A stretch of DNA of 64,000 nt from Qipengyuania gaetbuli (GCF_009827315.1 NZ_WTYF01000003.1:223501-287500), one strand, 5' to 3'. Shown: positions 44,476 through 56,157, counted from the stretch's first letter. The notes: generated from the sequence alone by a model not told the origin. Numbers and translations are program-made.

Positions 44476-45405
44476 ATGTCCGACACACCGATCATGCGCC
44501 TTGGAACCCGCCGTTCACCGCTCGCCATGGCGCAGGCCGAAGAGACGCGCGCGCGCCTGTGCGCCGCCCACGGCTGGGACGTGGGAGCGGTCGAACTCGT
44601 CCCCGTTATCGCCAGCGGCGACCGGATCCAGGATCGCCCGCTCGCCGAAATCGGTGGCAAGGCGCTGTGGACGCGCGAACTCGACATCTGGCTGAACGAG
44701 GGCCGCATCGACGCCGCGGTCCATTCGATGAAGGACGTGGAGACGATCCGCCCCGATGCGCTGGCCATCGGCGCGATCCTGCCGCGCGCGGACAAGGCCG
44801 ACGTGCTGCTGGGCGCAGCCTCCATCGCGGCCATTCCCACAGGTGCACGGGTCGGCACCAGCGCCCCGCGCCGGGCCGCGCAATTGCTCCATGCCCGCCC
44901 CGATCTCCAAGTGGTCGGCATTCGCGGCAATGTCGCCACGCGCATGGCGAAGCTGGAAGCGGGCGAGGCAGATGCGACTTTCCTTGCCGCTGCGGGTCTG
45001 ATGCGGCTGGGCGAGGACAATACCGGCACGCGGCTCGATCCGCAGGAATGGCTGCCCGCGCCTGCGCAGGCCGCCATCGGTGTCGAATGCCGCACCAGCG
45101 ACGAACGCACGCGCGAGCTTCTTTCCGCCATCGACCACGAACAGAGCCGGCAGGAAGTGCTGGCCGAACGCGCCCTGCTCGAAGGGCTGGGCGGGACCTG
45201 CCACAGCCCCATCGCCGTGCTCACCACGCAAGAGGGCGAGCGCCTGCACATGCGCGCCGCCATCTACAGCCCCGACGGATCGATCCGCGTCGAAAGCGAA
45301 GCGCGCTTCGAGCCGGGCGACACGGACGAGGCCATCGCCCTTGCGGGCGACATGCTGCGCGAGGCGCCGAGGGAAGTGTCGGTCAATTTCGGGCAGATGG
45401 GGTGA
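44476..45405 (+). CDS. hemC: Porphobilinogen deaminase (hydroxymethylbilane synthase)
   Basis: The 309-residue enzyme has RLGTRRSPLAMAQA, VHSMKDVET, GTSAPRRAAQLLHARPDLQVVGIRGNVATRM and the dipyrromethane-cofactor Cys in LEGLGGTCHSPIAV. It makes hydroxymethylbilane for haem and corrin synthesis. Its stop overlaps the GTG start of hemD. Confidence 0.97.
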   Translation: MSDTPIMRLGTRRSPLAMAQAEETRARLCAAHGWDVGAVELVPVIASGDRIQDRPLAEIGGKALWTRELDIWLNEGRIDAAVHSMKDVETIRPDALAIGAILPRADKADVLLGAASIAAIPTGARVGTSAPRRAAQLLHARPDLQVVGIRGNVATRMAKLEAGEADATFLAAAGLMRLGEDNTGTRLDPQEWLPAPAQAAIGVECRTSDERTRELLSAIDHEQSRQEVLAERALLEGLGGTCHSPIAVLTTQEGERLHMRAAIYSPDGSIRVESEARFEPGDTDEAIALAGDMLREAPREVSVNFGQMG

Positions 45406-46094
45406 GCCGCCCGGTCTTCGTCTTCCGGCCCGAACCGGGCCTGTCCGTAACGCTGGAAACCGCCCGTGCACTGGGGCTGGACGCGCGCGGATGCCCGCTT
45501 TTTGAGGTCGAACCCGCCGAATGGGGCGCGCCGACCGCCGATGATTACGACGGACTGTTGGTCGGCAGTTCCAACGTCTTCCGGCACGGCGGCATCAATC
45601 TCGACCGGTTGGTCAAGCTGCCCGTTTATGCCGTGGGCGAAGCGACAGCCGAGGGCGCGCGCGAAAAGGGATTCATCGTGTCGCGCACGGGTCGCGGCGG
45701 CCTGCAGGCGCTGCTCGACGAGGCGAAGCTGGACGGTCGCCGCCTGCTGCGGCTGGCCGGCGAGGCGCATGTCGAACTGGACCCGCCCGAAGGCACCCAT
45801 ATCGACACCCGCGTGGTCTATCGCACCGTGCGGCTCGATATTCCGGAGGACATGGCAGCAGCGCTGGGCAAGGGCGGCATCGTGCTGCTCCATTCGGGCG
45901 AGGCCGCAGTGCGCCTGCGCGAGGAATGCGAGCGGCTGGGCATCGACCGGTCGGCCATCACCGTCGCGGCGCTCGGCCCGCGGATTGCCGGCATGGCAGG
46001 CGATGGCTGGCAATCCGTCCACACCTCGAGCCACCCTCGCGATGCCGAGCTACTGGCCTTGGTGGAACAACTGTGCCAGACAGGAGCGGGGTAA
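45402..46094 (+). CDS. hemD: Uroporphyrinogen-III synthase
   Basis: The 230-residue protein starts at GTG 45402 (GTGA overlap with hemC). It shows HemD-like bilobal features: RPVFVFRPEPG at the start, LLVGSSNVFRHGG, VYAVGEATAEGAREKGF and VAALGPRIAGMAGDGW. Sequence conservation is low in this family, so the position after hemC is part of the evidence. Confidence 0.92.
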   Translation: MSRPVFVFRPEPGLSVTLETARALGLDARGCPLFEVEPAEWGAPTADDYDGLLVGSSNVFRHGGINLDRLVKLPVYAVGEATAEGAREKGFIVSRTGRGGLQALLDEAKLDGRRLLRLAGEAHVELDPPEGTHIDTRVVYRTVRLDIPEDMAAALGKGGIVLLHSGEAAVRLREECERLGIDRSAITVAALGPRIAGMAGDGWQSVHTSSHPRDAELLALVEQLCQTGAG

Positions 46095-46138
46095 TCAGGC
46101 GTCCGGAAAGTGGCGTCGGGGTCGTGGATTGGAGTATG

Positions 46139-47014
46139 ATGGACGAGTATTCGAGCACTCGGCGGGCCGGGGACAGCACGCGCTCCATGCTGCTTGCCGT
46201 GACCGGCGCATTTGCGCTGGGGGCTGCCCTGGTGGGCTACGTCGCCTGGCGGATGAACGCCTCGGAAGAAGTTGCGCAAGAACCGGCACAGATCGCCGAA
46301 CCCGCTGCCACTGAAACTGCTGCACCCAGCCCCACGCCCAGCGCCAGTGAAAGCGCCGCCGCACAGGCGGTGGAACGTGTCGCCGAGCAACAGGGCGGCA
46401 TCGACCAGCGCCTTGCCGCTGCCGAACAGCGCCTCGCCCGGCTGGACCTCCAGGCCGAAGCATCGGCAGGCAATGTCGCCCGCGCCGAAGGGCTGCTTAT
46501 TGCCTTCGCCACGCGCCGCGCGATCGATAAGGGGGCCGAACTTGGCTACCTCGCCGACCAGCTGCGCCTGCGTTTCGGCGATGCGCTGCCCAATGCGGTG
46601 AACACTATCCTAACCTTCTCGCGCGAGCCGGTTACGCTCGACCAGCTGATCGCCCGGCTCGACGGGCTCGCCCCGCAATTGCAGTCGGGCGAGGGCAAGC
46701 CGAGCCTCGAACGCTTTGCCGACGAACTGGGCGCGCTGTTCACCATCCGCCGCGAAAGCGCGCCGTCGCCGCAGCCCGAAAAGCGGCTGGAACGGGCACG
46801 CCTGTTCCTGCAGTCGGGCCGCGCGGATGCCGCCGTTGCGGAGGTTCGCAACCTGCCGGGCGCGGTCAATGCTGAAGGCTGGCTGCGCGATGCGGAACGC
46901 TATGCCTCGGCGCAGCGTGCGCTGGACCTGATCGAGACCGCAGCCGTGCTCGAACCGCGCCGCCTGCGTGACGGGGCTGGCAACCGGATCGAACAGCCGA
47001 GCCCGGTGGAGTAG
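46139..47014 (+). CDS. Mitofilin-like inner-membrane protein (hemD-linked)
   Basis: The 291-residue protein has a membrane helix at about residues 18-36, an acidic Pro/Ala/Glu linker, a coiled coil (about 75-110, ERVAEQQGGIDQRLAAAEQRLARLDLQ) and a C-terminal helical domain. Alphaproteobacteria often carry a mitofilin homologue right after hemD, and this protein fits in topology and position. Such proteins shape intracytoplasmic membranes. The start is one of two adjacent ATGs (46136, 46139); the second is preferred because GGAG lies 4 bases before it. Confidence 0.85.
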   Translation: MDEYSSTRRAGDSTRSMLLAVTGAFALGAALVGYVAWRMNASEEVAQEPAQIAEPAATETAAPSPTPSASESAAAQAVERVAEQQGGIDQRLAAAEQRLARLDLQAEASAGNVARAEGLLIAFATRRAIDKGAELGYLADQLRLRFGDALPNAVNTILTFSREPVTLDQLIARLDGLAPQLQSGEGKPSLERFADELGALFTIRRESAPSPQPEKRLERARLFLQSGRADAAVAEVRNLPGAVNAEGWLRDAERYASAQRALDLIETAAVLEPRRLRDGAGNRIEQPSPVE

Positions 47015-47018
47015 GCGC

Positions 47019-48233
47019 TCAGGCCTTCATCAGCTCGGGCACGTCGCCCGAAACGCCGCGGGCCTCGTCCATAAAGAACTTCTTGAGCCAGCCTGACCGC
47101 TGGACGCCCGCCATGCCGAGCCTGCGCACCGCGCTGGCCGCCTTGCCGGGTACGCCGAACAGGCGGGTGAGGCTGTCGGTTGCGCCCATGACCATGATAG
47201 AATCGAGCGCGCGCCACTTCTCGTAGCGGTCCAGCACCTGCGCATCGCCGATGTCGAGGCCGAGCCGGCGCGCATCGCCCAGCACTTCGACCAATGCACC
47301 GACATCGCGCAGGCCGAGATTGAGGCCCTGTCCTGCGATCGGATGCATCCCGTGAGCACTGTCGCCGACCAGCGCCATGCGCTCGCCCACGATGCGCGCG
47401 GTGTGCTGGAAGGTGAGCGGGTAGGAGGTGCGCGGACTGTTCAGAGTGAGGTCGCCGAGCAGGTCTCCCATGCGCTTCTGCACTTCGGCAAGGAAGGCAC
47501 GCTCGCCCATTTTCAGCACGCCGGCCGCGTCTTTCTCGTCCACCGTCCAGACCAGCGCGCTGCGGTGCTGGCCGTCGGGCCCGTCGAGCAGCGGCAGGAG
47601 CGCGAAAGGTCCTGCGGGATAGAAGATTTCCCATGCCACGCCGCCATGCGGTTTCGAGTGGTCCAGCCCGGTGATGATGGCGCGGTGCGAATAGTCCCAG
47701 CTCGCCATCTTGAGCGCGGCATCCTCGCGCGTGGGGGAGCGGCGGCCTTCGGCGCCGACCAGCAAATCGGCCTTGAGCACCTGTCCGTCCGTCAGCGTGG
47801 CGGAGACGCCATAGGCATCGCGGTGGCGTTCGGTCACGTCGACCGGCGCGTGGAGCGTGATGAGCGGTTCCGCTTTCACCGCGTCGAACAACGCGGTGCG
47901 CAGCACGCGGTTGGCGAACATCCGGCCCAGCGAGCCTTCGTGTTCTTCGGGCGTGAAGTCGAGGCGGCCCGGCTTCATCTGATCGAGAACGGCAATGCTC
48001 TCGATCGGGCAGCCATGCGGCTCCAGCGTTTCGGCGAGGCCGATGTTGCGGAACAGGCGCCAGCTGGCGGTCGAGATGGCGGAAGCCCGCCCGTCGAAGC
48101 CTTCCGCGGTCAGTTCCGCCGGGTCGGCCCGGTCGACCAGGTGGCTGGTAAAGCCCTGTTTCGCGGCTGCCAGCGCCAGTGTGGAGCCGACGAGTCCGCC
48201 GCCGAGAATGAGCAGGTCGCGCTTGTCTGTCAT
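47019..48233 (-). CDS. UbiH/VisC/COQ6-family FAD hydroxylase
   Basis: The 404-residue flavoprotein monooxygenase has the Rossmann FAD loop LLILGGGLVGSTLALAAAKQG, the middle DG motif LLVGAEGRRSPTRE, and ALVGDSAHGMHPIAGQGLNLGLRDV. It most likely hydroxylates a ubiquinone precursor; which ring position cannot be told. The start ATG 48233 is preferred over GTG 48239. It converges with the mitofilin-like gene (4 bases apart). Confidence 0.92.
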   Translation of the reverse strand: MTDKRDLLILGGGLVGSTLALAAAKQGFTSHLVDRADPAELTAEGFDGRASAISTASWRLFRNIGLAETLEPHGCPIESIAVLDQMKPGRLDFTPEEHEGSLGRMFANRVLRTALFDAVKAEPLITLHAPVDVTERHRDAYGVSATLTDGQVLKADLLVGAEGRRSPTREDAALKMASWDYSHRAIITGLDHSKPHGGVAWEIFYPAGPFALLPLLDGPDGQHRSALVWTVDEKDAAGVLKMGERAFLAEVQKRMGDLLGDLTLNSPRTSYPLTFQHTARIVGERMALVGDSAHGMHPIAGQGLNLGLRDVGALVEVLGDARRLGLDIGDAQVLDRYEKWRALDSIMVMGATDSLTRLFGVPGKAASAVRRLGMAGVQRSGWLKKFFMDEARGVSGDVPELMKA

Positions 48234-48276
48234 GGGCACCGTCCCTAGAGCGGGCGGCGTGACACTGGCAAGGATT

Positions 48277-50352
48277 ATGGACGTCTGGCGGGTCAGGATG
48301 GCAGCGATCCTGATCGCTGTCCTGTGCCTGCTGCCGGTGGTGTCCCACGCGCAGGAGCGCGCGCCTCGCTATGGCGACGACAATATCGCGGTCCAGCTGT
48401 ACGCCAATGGTGCGCCGAAAGCGGGCGAGGAATGGCTGCTGGCCCTGCGGTTCACGCCGAGTGCGCCCGAATGGCACGGCTATTGGGCGAACCCGGGCGA
48501 TGCGGGGCAGGGCATGGATCTCCAACTCGACCTGCCCGACGGCTGGGTGGTCGGAAAGCCGCTCTACCCCCTGCCGCAGACCCTGCTGATCGGCGGGCTG
48601 ATGAACCACATTTTCGAGGGCGAGTATGCCGTCCTCGTGCCGGTAATGCCGCCCGAGGGTGCCGACGTGGCCGGTATCGCGTCGGTAACGGGCTATGTCG
48701 AATACCTTGCCTGCACCGACCGCGTCTGCGTGCCGCAGGATGCGGCGCTGCGGGCTACGTCAGGCGGCGACTTCGCTACCTGGCGCGCAGCAGTCGCGCC
48801 GCTGCTCGACAGCACGGCAGGCTTCGAGATTACAGGCGAACGCCTGCGCATCGGCATCCCGCTGCCCGCCTCGATGGAACTGGGCGATCTCCACCTTTTC
48901 CTCGAGAATGCCGACCTCGGGAACGGCCTGAGGCCGCAATATGCCGCGATCCAGACATGGGTGCGCGAGGGCAATCTCCTCGTTGCCGAACTGCCGCTGA
49001 CCCGTATCGGGAAAGCGGGCGGAGACACGCCCGCCCAAGTCGAAGGCATTCTCTCGCTGGGCGAAGGGCGCGGCGTGCGTTTCGTCGCCGAACCTGCCGA
49101 CGTACCGCTCGAAGCAGTGAAGCCCCTGAGGGGCCCGGATGTCATGCCCGAATTGTGGGTGCTGCTCCTCGCATCGCTGCTTGGCGGGCTGCTGCTCAAC
49201 GTGATGCCCTGCGTGTTTCCGATCCTCAGCCTCAAGGCGCTGGCGCTGGCGAAGGCTGGCGGCGACGAGGCGGCGGCGCGGCGCGATGCGCTGGCCTATA
49301 CCGCAGGCGTCGTGCTGGCCTGTGCGGGGCTGGGCGCGCTGATCCTCTTGCTGCGGTCGGCAGGGCAACAGGTGGGCTGGGCGTTCCAGTTGCAGGAGCC
49401 CGCGATCATCGCGTCGCTCTTCGTGCTGTCTGCGGCAATCACGGCCAATTTCTTCGGCCTGTTTTCCATTCCGGGGATCGCGATTTCGGGCGGAAAGCCC
49501 AGTTCGGGCGGCTCCTTCGCCACAGGCCTGCTCGCCGCATTTGTTGCCACGCCTTGCACCGGCCCCTTCATGGCGCTCGCGCTGGGTGCGGCGCTGGTGC
49601 TGCGCCCGGTAGAGGGGCTGGCCATCTTCACCGCGCTCGGCGTGGGTCTTGCGCTGCCTTTCCTGCTGGTCGGTTTCGTGCCCGCGATCCGCAAGCGCCT
49701 GCCTGCACCGGGACCATGGATGGAGCGTTTCCGCCGCTGGATGGCGCTGCCGATGGGCCTCACTGCGCTCGCTCTGGCCTGGTTGCTCTGGCGTGTGGGC
49801 GGGCCGCTTTTCTTCCTCGCCGGAACGGGCGTCGCGGCAGGCATATTGCTGGCGCTTGGCGCTTTCCTGCCCTCGCGCGCCGGAGAGAAGCGCGACACGC
49901 GGCTGACCGCGGTCGGCCTCGCCATAGCGGCGATATCGGGCCTCGCGATGGCCGAAACGTTCGACCCGCCTGTCGCGGAAGAGGCCGAGAGCCTGCTCGC
50001 TCCGCGTCCCTTCTCGCAAGACGCGCTGGCCGAAGCGCGGGCAAGCGGGAAGCCGGTCTTCGTCTGGTTCACCGCCGACTGGTGCGTCACCTGCAAGGTC
50101 AACGAGAGCGTCGCCATCGAGCGCGAGGAAGCGCGCGCGGCCTTCGAGCAGGCGGGCGTCGTATCGCTGCGCGGAGACTGGACGCGCAAGGACGAAGAAA
50201 TCGCCAGCTTCCTTGCCAGCCAAGGGGCGGCAGGTGTGCCGCTTTACCTGTGGTATCCGGCCGGCGGCGACGCGCAGCAATTGCCGCAGGTGCTTACGCC
50301 GGATCTGCTTCCGCAGCTTGCTCAGTCGGGGGCGGAGCGCACTCGCCGATAA
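48277..50352 (+). CDS. dsbD: Protein-disulfide reductase DsbD family
   Basis: The 691-residue protein has a signal peptide ending SHAQ. A periplasmic domain runs to about residue 290 and carries a conserved LACTDRVCVP Cys pair. A multi-helix membrane domain has its redox Cys at about 312 (MPCVFPILSLK) and 427 (ATPCTGPFM). A C-terminal thioredoxin domain has WCVTC (Cys603, Cys606). It moves electrons from cytoplasmic thioredoxin to periplasmic thiol proteins. The start at ATG 48277 follows AAGGA; a second ATG at 48298 would still give a signal peptide. Its last 59 bases overlap the convergent lipoprotein gene. Confidence 0.93.
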   Translation: MDVWRVRMAAILIAVLCLLPVVSHAQERAPRYGDDNIAVQLYANGAPKAGEEWLLALRFTPSAPEWHGYWANPGDAGQGMDLQLDLPDGWVVGKPLYPLPQTLLIGGLMNHIFEGEYAVLVPVMPPEGADVAGIASVTGYVEYLACTDRVCVPQDAALRATSGGDFATWRAAVAPLLDSTAGFEITGERLRIGIPLPASMELGDLHLFLENADLGNGLRPQYAAIQTWVREGNLLVAELPLTRIGKAGGDTPAQVEGILSLGEGRGVRFVAEPADVPLEAVKPLRGPDVMPELWVLLLASLLGGLLLNVMPCVFPILSLKALALAKAGGDEAAARRDALAYTAGVVLACAGLGALILLLRSAGQQVGWAFQLQEPAIIASLFVLSAAITANFFGLFSIPGIAISGGKPSSGGSFATGLLAAFVATPCTGPFMALALGAALVLRPVEGLAIFTALGVGLALPFLLVGFVPAIRKRLPAPGPWMERFRRWMALPMGLTALALAWLLWRVGGPLFFLAGTGVAAGILLALGAFLPSRAGEKRDTRLTAVGLAIAAISGLAMAETFDPPVAEEAESLLAPRPFSQDALAEARASGKPVFVWFTADWCVTCKVNESVAIEREEARAAFEQAGVVSLRGDWTRKDEEIASFLASQGAAGVPLYLWYPAGGDAQQLPQVLTPDLLPQLAQSGAERTRR

Positions 50353-50833
50353 ATTCGCCCGGAAGGCGGCTGGGGTTAAGTTTGAGCGATCCTGCACCCG
50401 GCACGGTCGCTTCCACGCTCCGCGGGCCGGTCAGCACTTCGAGGCGCGGATCGTCGGCGGCAATCCGGCCGCGCCAGACCCATGCTTCTTCCGCTTCTTC
50501 CGCATCGATCCACAGGCGTTCGACATGGCCGTTGCCGATGAGCGCTAGGACCGCCTTTGCATCGGGATCGGCTTCCGCGAAACGCGTGTAACGGATGCGC
50601 CCTTCCTCGCAGGCGAGAGCGAAATAGGGTGCAGCGCCAGGCTTGCCGTAGAGCAGCCGTTCACCGTCGGTGCTGCGCGCCCAGACTGCCCCGTCCGTAT
50701 CGGGCGAGGCTATCGGCGTGCGCGGCGCGGTGCGTTCGCCCGCGATCCGCTCGCGCGTGACGTATTCGTCCGAGGCGGGCGGTTTGCAGGCAGACAGCAG
50801 GAGAAGGGCGCAAAGCGCGGGCAGGCGGACCAT
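50294..50833 (-). CDS. Hypothetical lipoprotein
   Basis: The 179-residue protein has a clear lipobox (LLLSACKPP). The mature part has no domain I recognise; it is acidic, with beta-rich segments (YFALACEEGRIRYTRF, ERLWIDAEEAEEAWVWRG) and a final Cys near the C-terminus. It follows the S10 peptidase gene by 32 bases on the same strand. The 3' end overlaps dsbD by 59 bases on the opposite strand. Confidence 0.75.
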   Translation of the reverse strand: MVRLPALCALLLLSACKPPASDEYVTRERIAGERTAPRTPIASPDTDGAVWARSTDGERLLYGKPGAAPYFALACEEGRIRYTRFAEADPDAKAVLALIGNGHVERLWIDAEEAEEAWVWRGRIAADDPRLEVLTGPRSVEATVPGAGSLKLNPSRLPGEFIGECAPPPTEQAAEADPA

Positions 50834-50865
50834 GACCGGCAGCTATGCCACGCGCTGGGTGTGCG

Positions 50866-52380
50866 TCAACGCGCCCGGATGAAAGCCCTGAGATCGGCGC
50901 TGAGTTTTACCCGGTCTTCGTCGCGCACATACATCATGTGCCCCGCGTCGTAGTAGCGGAAGGTCAGCCGGTCCTGCGGGATCCCCACCCGGTTGAGCGA
51001 ATATTCCGCGCCGAAGAAGGGGGTCGCGAAATCGTACCAGCCCTGCGCGTTGAACAGGCGCAGCCCTGCGTTTTCGCGCATCGCCTTGCCGACGAAGGGC
51101 GCGACGTTGAGATAGGCGTTGCGGCCCCAGCCGCTGCCCAGCGACCAGTCCCAGTGCTGCCCCGGCTCGCGTCCGATCGACTGGTATTCGCGGCTCGTCT
51201 CGAAACCGAGGCTGTCGCGCAACCAGGAGTTGATCGCGGCCGTGTAGCCTGCATCAATGCCGTAGAAGCTGGGGTCGTTGTCCGGCGTCTCGCCTGCATT
51301 GTCATAATCGCGGCCGGTATAGCGCGCATCGAGGCGCCCAATGGTGAGGCCGCGGTCGCGCAACAGTTCCTTGTAGAACCGCTCCGACGTCACGCGCAGT
51401 TCCGCCTGGTCGAGATAGGCTTCGGAAAGGCCCGTCAGGCGCGACAGCTCCGCACGCACGGCCGCGCGTTCGGCGGCGGACAGGTCCTGTCCCTTCAGCA
51501 GTGCGGTCGCATAGGGGCCGATGGCGAATTGGCGTGCTTCTTCCGCGATCGCTTCGACCGACGGCGCTTGCACCTTGCCGTGATAGAATGCGGCCGCCGC
51601 CATGTTCGGCAGTGTGAGGATATAGGCCATCTCGTTGCCCGGCGTCGGTTCGCGCCCGGCGAAATCGAGGATGGTGGAAACGAGGATCAGCCCGTTCAGC
51701 CCCACATCGTTGAAGGTGCCGCCTTCCAGCTCGTCCACCACCATCGCGGTGCGTGTCGTGCCGTAGCTTTCGCCGCCGAGGTACTTGGGGCTATTCCAGC
51801 GGCCGTTGTCGTTGATCCAGCGCCGGATGACCTGCGCCACGGCCTTCGCGTCCTGCCTGAGGCCGTAGTATTTCTTCGGGTCTGTTCCGTCGGTGAGATA
51901 GCTGAAGCCCGTGCCCGGGGGATCGATAAAGACGAGGTCGGCGACGTCGATCAGGCTGTCGGGATTGTCGAGCAGCGGGTAGGGCGGCGCGCCGTCGTCG
52001 CGCGCGTCGGAGGGTATGGCGACCCGCTTCGGCCCCCATGCGCCCATCTGCAGCCACACCGAACCCGAACCGGGGCCACCATTGTAGATGAAGAACACGG
52101 GCCGCGAGGTATCGCGCGGGCTCTTCACATAGCTGGTGGTGACGATCACCGCTTCCTGCTTGCCATCGTCGCCGGTGAGGATCGTCTCGCCCACGGTCGC
52201 CTTGTAGGCGATGCGCTGCCCGCCGAAGGTGCCGGACAACTCGCGGCTCTGGACCTGCGGCGTGATTTCCCTGGCGGATTTCTCGGCCTTTTCGGCCTTG
52301 TCCTGCGCAGTGGCGGCTTGCGGGATCATGGCGAAAGCGCTCGCGGCGGCGAGGCCGGCGGCAAGGGTGCGGAATGTCAT
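50866..52380 (-). CDS. S10-family serine carboxypeptidase, exported
   Basis: The 504-residue protein has a signal peptide (ending QAATAQ). The S10 motif GGESYGTTR gives the nucleophile Ser at about residue 205, oxyanion-side NGGPGSGSVWLQMGAWGP, an Asp region and the C-terminal YDAGHMMY His. It probably trims C-terminal residues from peptides in the periplasm or outside. ATG 52380 follows GAGGGC; an ATG 18 bases upstream is possible. Confidence 0.93.
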   Translation of the reverse strand: MTFRTLAAGLAAASAFAMIPQAATAQDKAEKAEKSAREITPQVQSRELSGTFGGQRIAYKATVGETILTGDDGKQEAVIVTTSYVKSPRDTSRPVFFIYNGGPGSGSVWLQMGAWGPKRVAIPSDARDDGAPPYPLLDNPDSLIDVADLVFIDPPGTGFSYLTDGTDPKKYYGLRQDAKAVAQVIRRWINDNGRWNSPKYLGGESYGTTRTAMVVDELEGGTFNDVGLNGLILVSTILDFAGREPTPGNEMAYILTLPNMAAAAFYHGKVQAPSVEAIAEEARQFAIGPYATALLKGQDLSAAERAAVRAELSRLTGLSEAYLDQAELRVTSERFYKELLRDRGLTIGRLDARYTGRDYDNAGETPDNDPSFYGIDAGYTAAINSWLRDSLGFETSREYQSIGREPGQHWDWSLGSGWGRNAYLNVAPFVGKAMRENAGLRLFNAQGWYDFATPFFGAEYSLNRVGIPQDRLTFRYYDAGHMMYVRDEDRVKLSADLRAFIRAR

Positions 52381-52436
52381 CGATTGCCCTCTCATCATTG
52401 GCCCGCGGTATGCAAAGCCATGGGCGGAGCGTCAAT

Positions 52437-54632
<2,196 letters not shown>

Positions 54633-54729
54633 GCGCGCACATATGGGGAACGTTCCGGCGCGGTGCAACGCCGCTTGCGTCGCGCCCAGCGGCTGCTAGC
54701 GTCGCGGGCAAATCACTACGGAGCTTTCC

Positions 54730-55266
54730 ATGCGCCTTCCCATTACGCTTGCCATCGCCAGTCTCGCCCTCGCATCCTGCGGTAGCTCGGACGATGCGGA
54801 CACGGACGGGGACGGCAGCGTCTCGGCCGAAGAGATCAAGGCCGCCACCGCCAAGGTGAAGCCGCTGGAAGCGGGCCAGTACAAGATGAACATGGAACTG
54901 GTCGAGCTGGTCGATCCGACCATGAGCGAGCAGGAAATCGCGCAGGCGAAGGAATTCATGGGCGCCATGGGCGGCATGGCTCCGCCGCGCTGCCTCAATG
55001 AAGAGGACGCCAAGAAGGGCATGGTCGGCGTGGCCGAGCAGCTCCAGAACGGCGACTGCAACGTCGACAGCCTGACCTCCAATGCCGACGGCATGCAGGC
55101 GGCCATGACCTGCAAGGCGGCAGGCGGCGATGCGAAGGTCTCGCTCGCCAGCACCTCGACCGGTACGGCGTCCGAAATGACCATGACCGCCATCGAACCG
55201 TCCGAACAGGGCGAGAAGAAGGTCACGATGAAGGTCTCCATGACGCGGACCGGCGACTGCACCTGA
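54730..55266 (+). CDS. DUF3617-type lipoprotein
   Basis: The 178-residue protein has a lipobox (LALASC), an Asp-rich EF-hand-like stretch (DADTDGDGSVSAEEI, residues 23-37) and a C-terminal DUF3617 pattern (QYKMNMELVE..., CLNEEDAKKG, GDCNVDSLT, CKAAGG). Function is unknown; the family is common in sphingomonads, often in several copies. GGAG precedes the ATG by 6 bases. Confidence 0.85.
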   Translation: MRLPITLAIASLALASCGSSDDADTDGDGSVSAEEIKAATAKVKPLEAGQYKMNMELVELVDPTMSEQEIAQAKEFMGAMGGMAPPRCLNEEDAKKGMVGVAEQLQNGDCNVDSLTSNADGMQAAMTCKAAGGDAKVSLASTSTGTASEMTMTAIEPSEQGEKKVTMKVSMTRTGDCT

Positions 55267-55352
55267 CCTGCGCCATGCGGCACTTGCGTCCGTGATGTGA
55301 CGCGGGGCGGTTCAAGGAACCGAAATCCGGCGTAGTGGATTATTACGGAACG

Positions 55353-56105
55353 ATGGCAACGTTACCGTTCTACGAATCGCGCCAGGAAATGAGCCGCCGG
55401 CTGGCGCTGGCGGCCGAACCGTGCCCCGACGACGCGCGCGGGCCGCGGGCCCTGCTGCTGGCCAAGGAGTTCCTGTGGCCGGTAGAGCCGATCCGGCGCC
55501 GGTTCGAGGATTTTACTGTCGAGAAAGCGCGCAATCCGCGCCACGTGATGCTGCTGCCCGGCTTCGGAGCGCACCCGATCCGCATGCGCTGGATGGCGCG
55601 CAAGCTGGAAGAGGCGGGTCATACTGCCAAACGCTGGGGCCTCGGCTACAACCTCGGTGCGACCGCTGACCGTTTCGCCAAGGTGGAGCGCCGCCTGCTC
55701 GACCTCCATTCGCGCTATGGCGAGCCGATCGTGCTGGTCGGCTGGAGCCTTGGCGGGGTGATGGCGCGCGAACTGGCCAAGAAGCACCCCGGCAAAGTCG
55801 CCAAGGTCGTGACCATGGGATCGCCCTTTTCCGGCTCGCCCCGTGCGAACAATGGTTGGCGCGCCTATCAGGCGATTGCCGGACACCGGGTGGACGAACC
55901 CGAGATCGACACCGTGGTGAGCGAAAAGCCGCCGGTCGAAACGGTCGCCTTCTGGTCGCCGCGCGACGGCATCGTGCACCCGCGCTCCGCCTGCGGGCGG
56001 CCGGGCGAACGCGACCGTGCCGTTGCCCTGCGCTGCTCGCACATGGGTTTCGTCCTCACGCACGAGGCCATGGGCGCGCTTCTTTCGGAACTTGATCGCG
56101 CTTGA
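55353..56105 (+). CDS. Alpha/beta-hydrolase (lipase-like)
   Basis: The 250-residue hydrolase has VMLLPGFGAHPIRMRWM near the start and the nucleophile elbow VGWSLGGVMAREL (Ser about residue 138). An Asp appears in the WSPRDGIVHP segment, and a His in CSHMGFVLTHEAM. It resembles PGAP1-like or triacylglycerol-lipase-type hydrolases; the substrate is unknown. The start could also be GTG 55335, six residues upstream; neither start has a good ribosome-binding site. Confidence 0.87.
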   Translation: MATLPFYESRQEMSRRLALAAEPCPDDARGPRALLLAKEFLWPVEPIRRRFEDFTVEKARNPRHVMLLPGFGAHPIRMRWMARKLEEAGHTAKRWGLGYNLGATADRFAKVERRLLDLHSRYGEPIVLVGWSLGGVMARELAKKHPGKVAKVVTMGSPFSGSPRANNGWRAYQAIAGHRVDEPEIDTVVSEKPPVETVAFWSPRDGIVHPRSACGRPGERDRAVALRCSHMGFVLTHEAMGALLSELDRA

Positions 56106-56121
56106 GCCTTTAGTCTGTTAA

Positions 56122-56157
56122 GCAGGACGCCGGGTCCTGCAGCCCCGCGCGTCCTGC
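56122..56157 (+). promoter_or_regulatory. Mutually exclusive hairpins before the Anbu operon
   Basis: The arm GCAGGACGC (56122-56130) can pair with GTCCTGC at 56134-56140 (7 bp of the arm, tight loop) or with GCGTCCTGC at 56149-56157 (9 bp). Two competing folds right before the ATP-grasp gene (start 56183) suggest an attenuator or a termination signal for the hydrolase gene. Confidence 0.45.
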
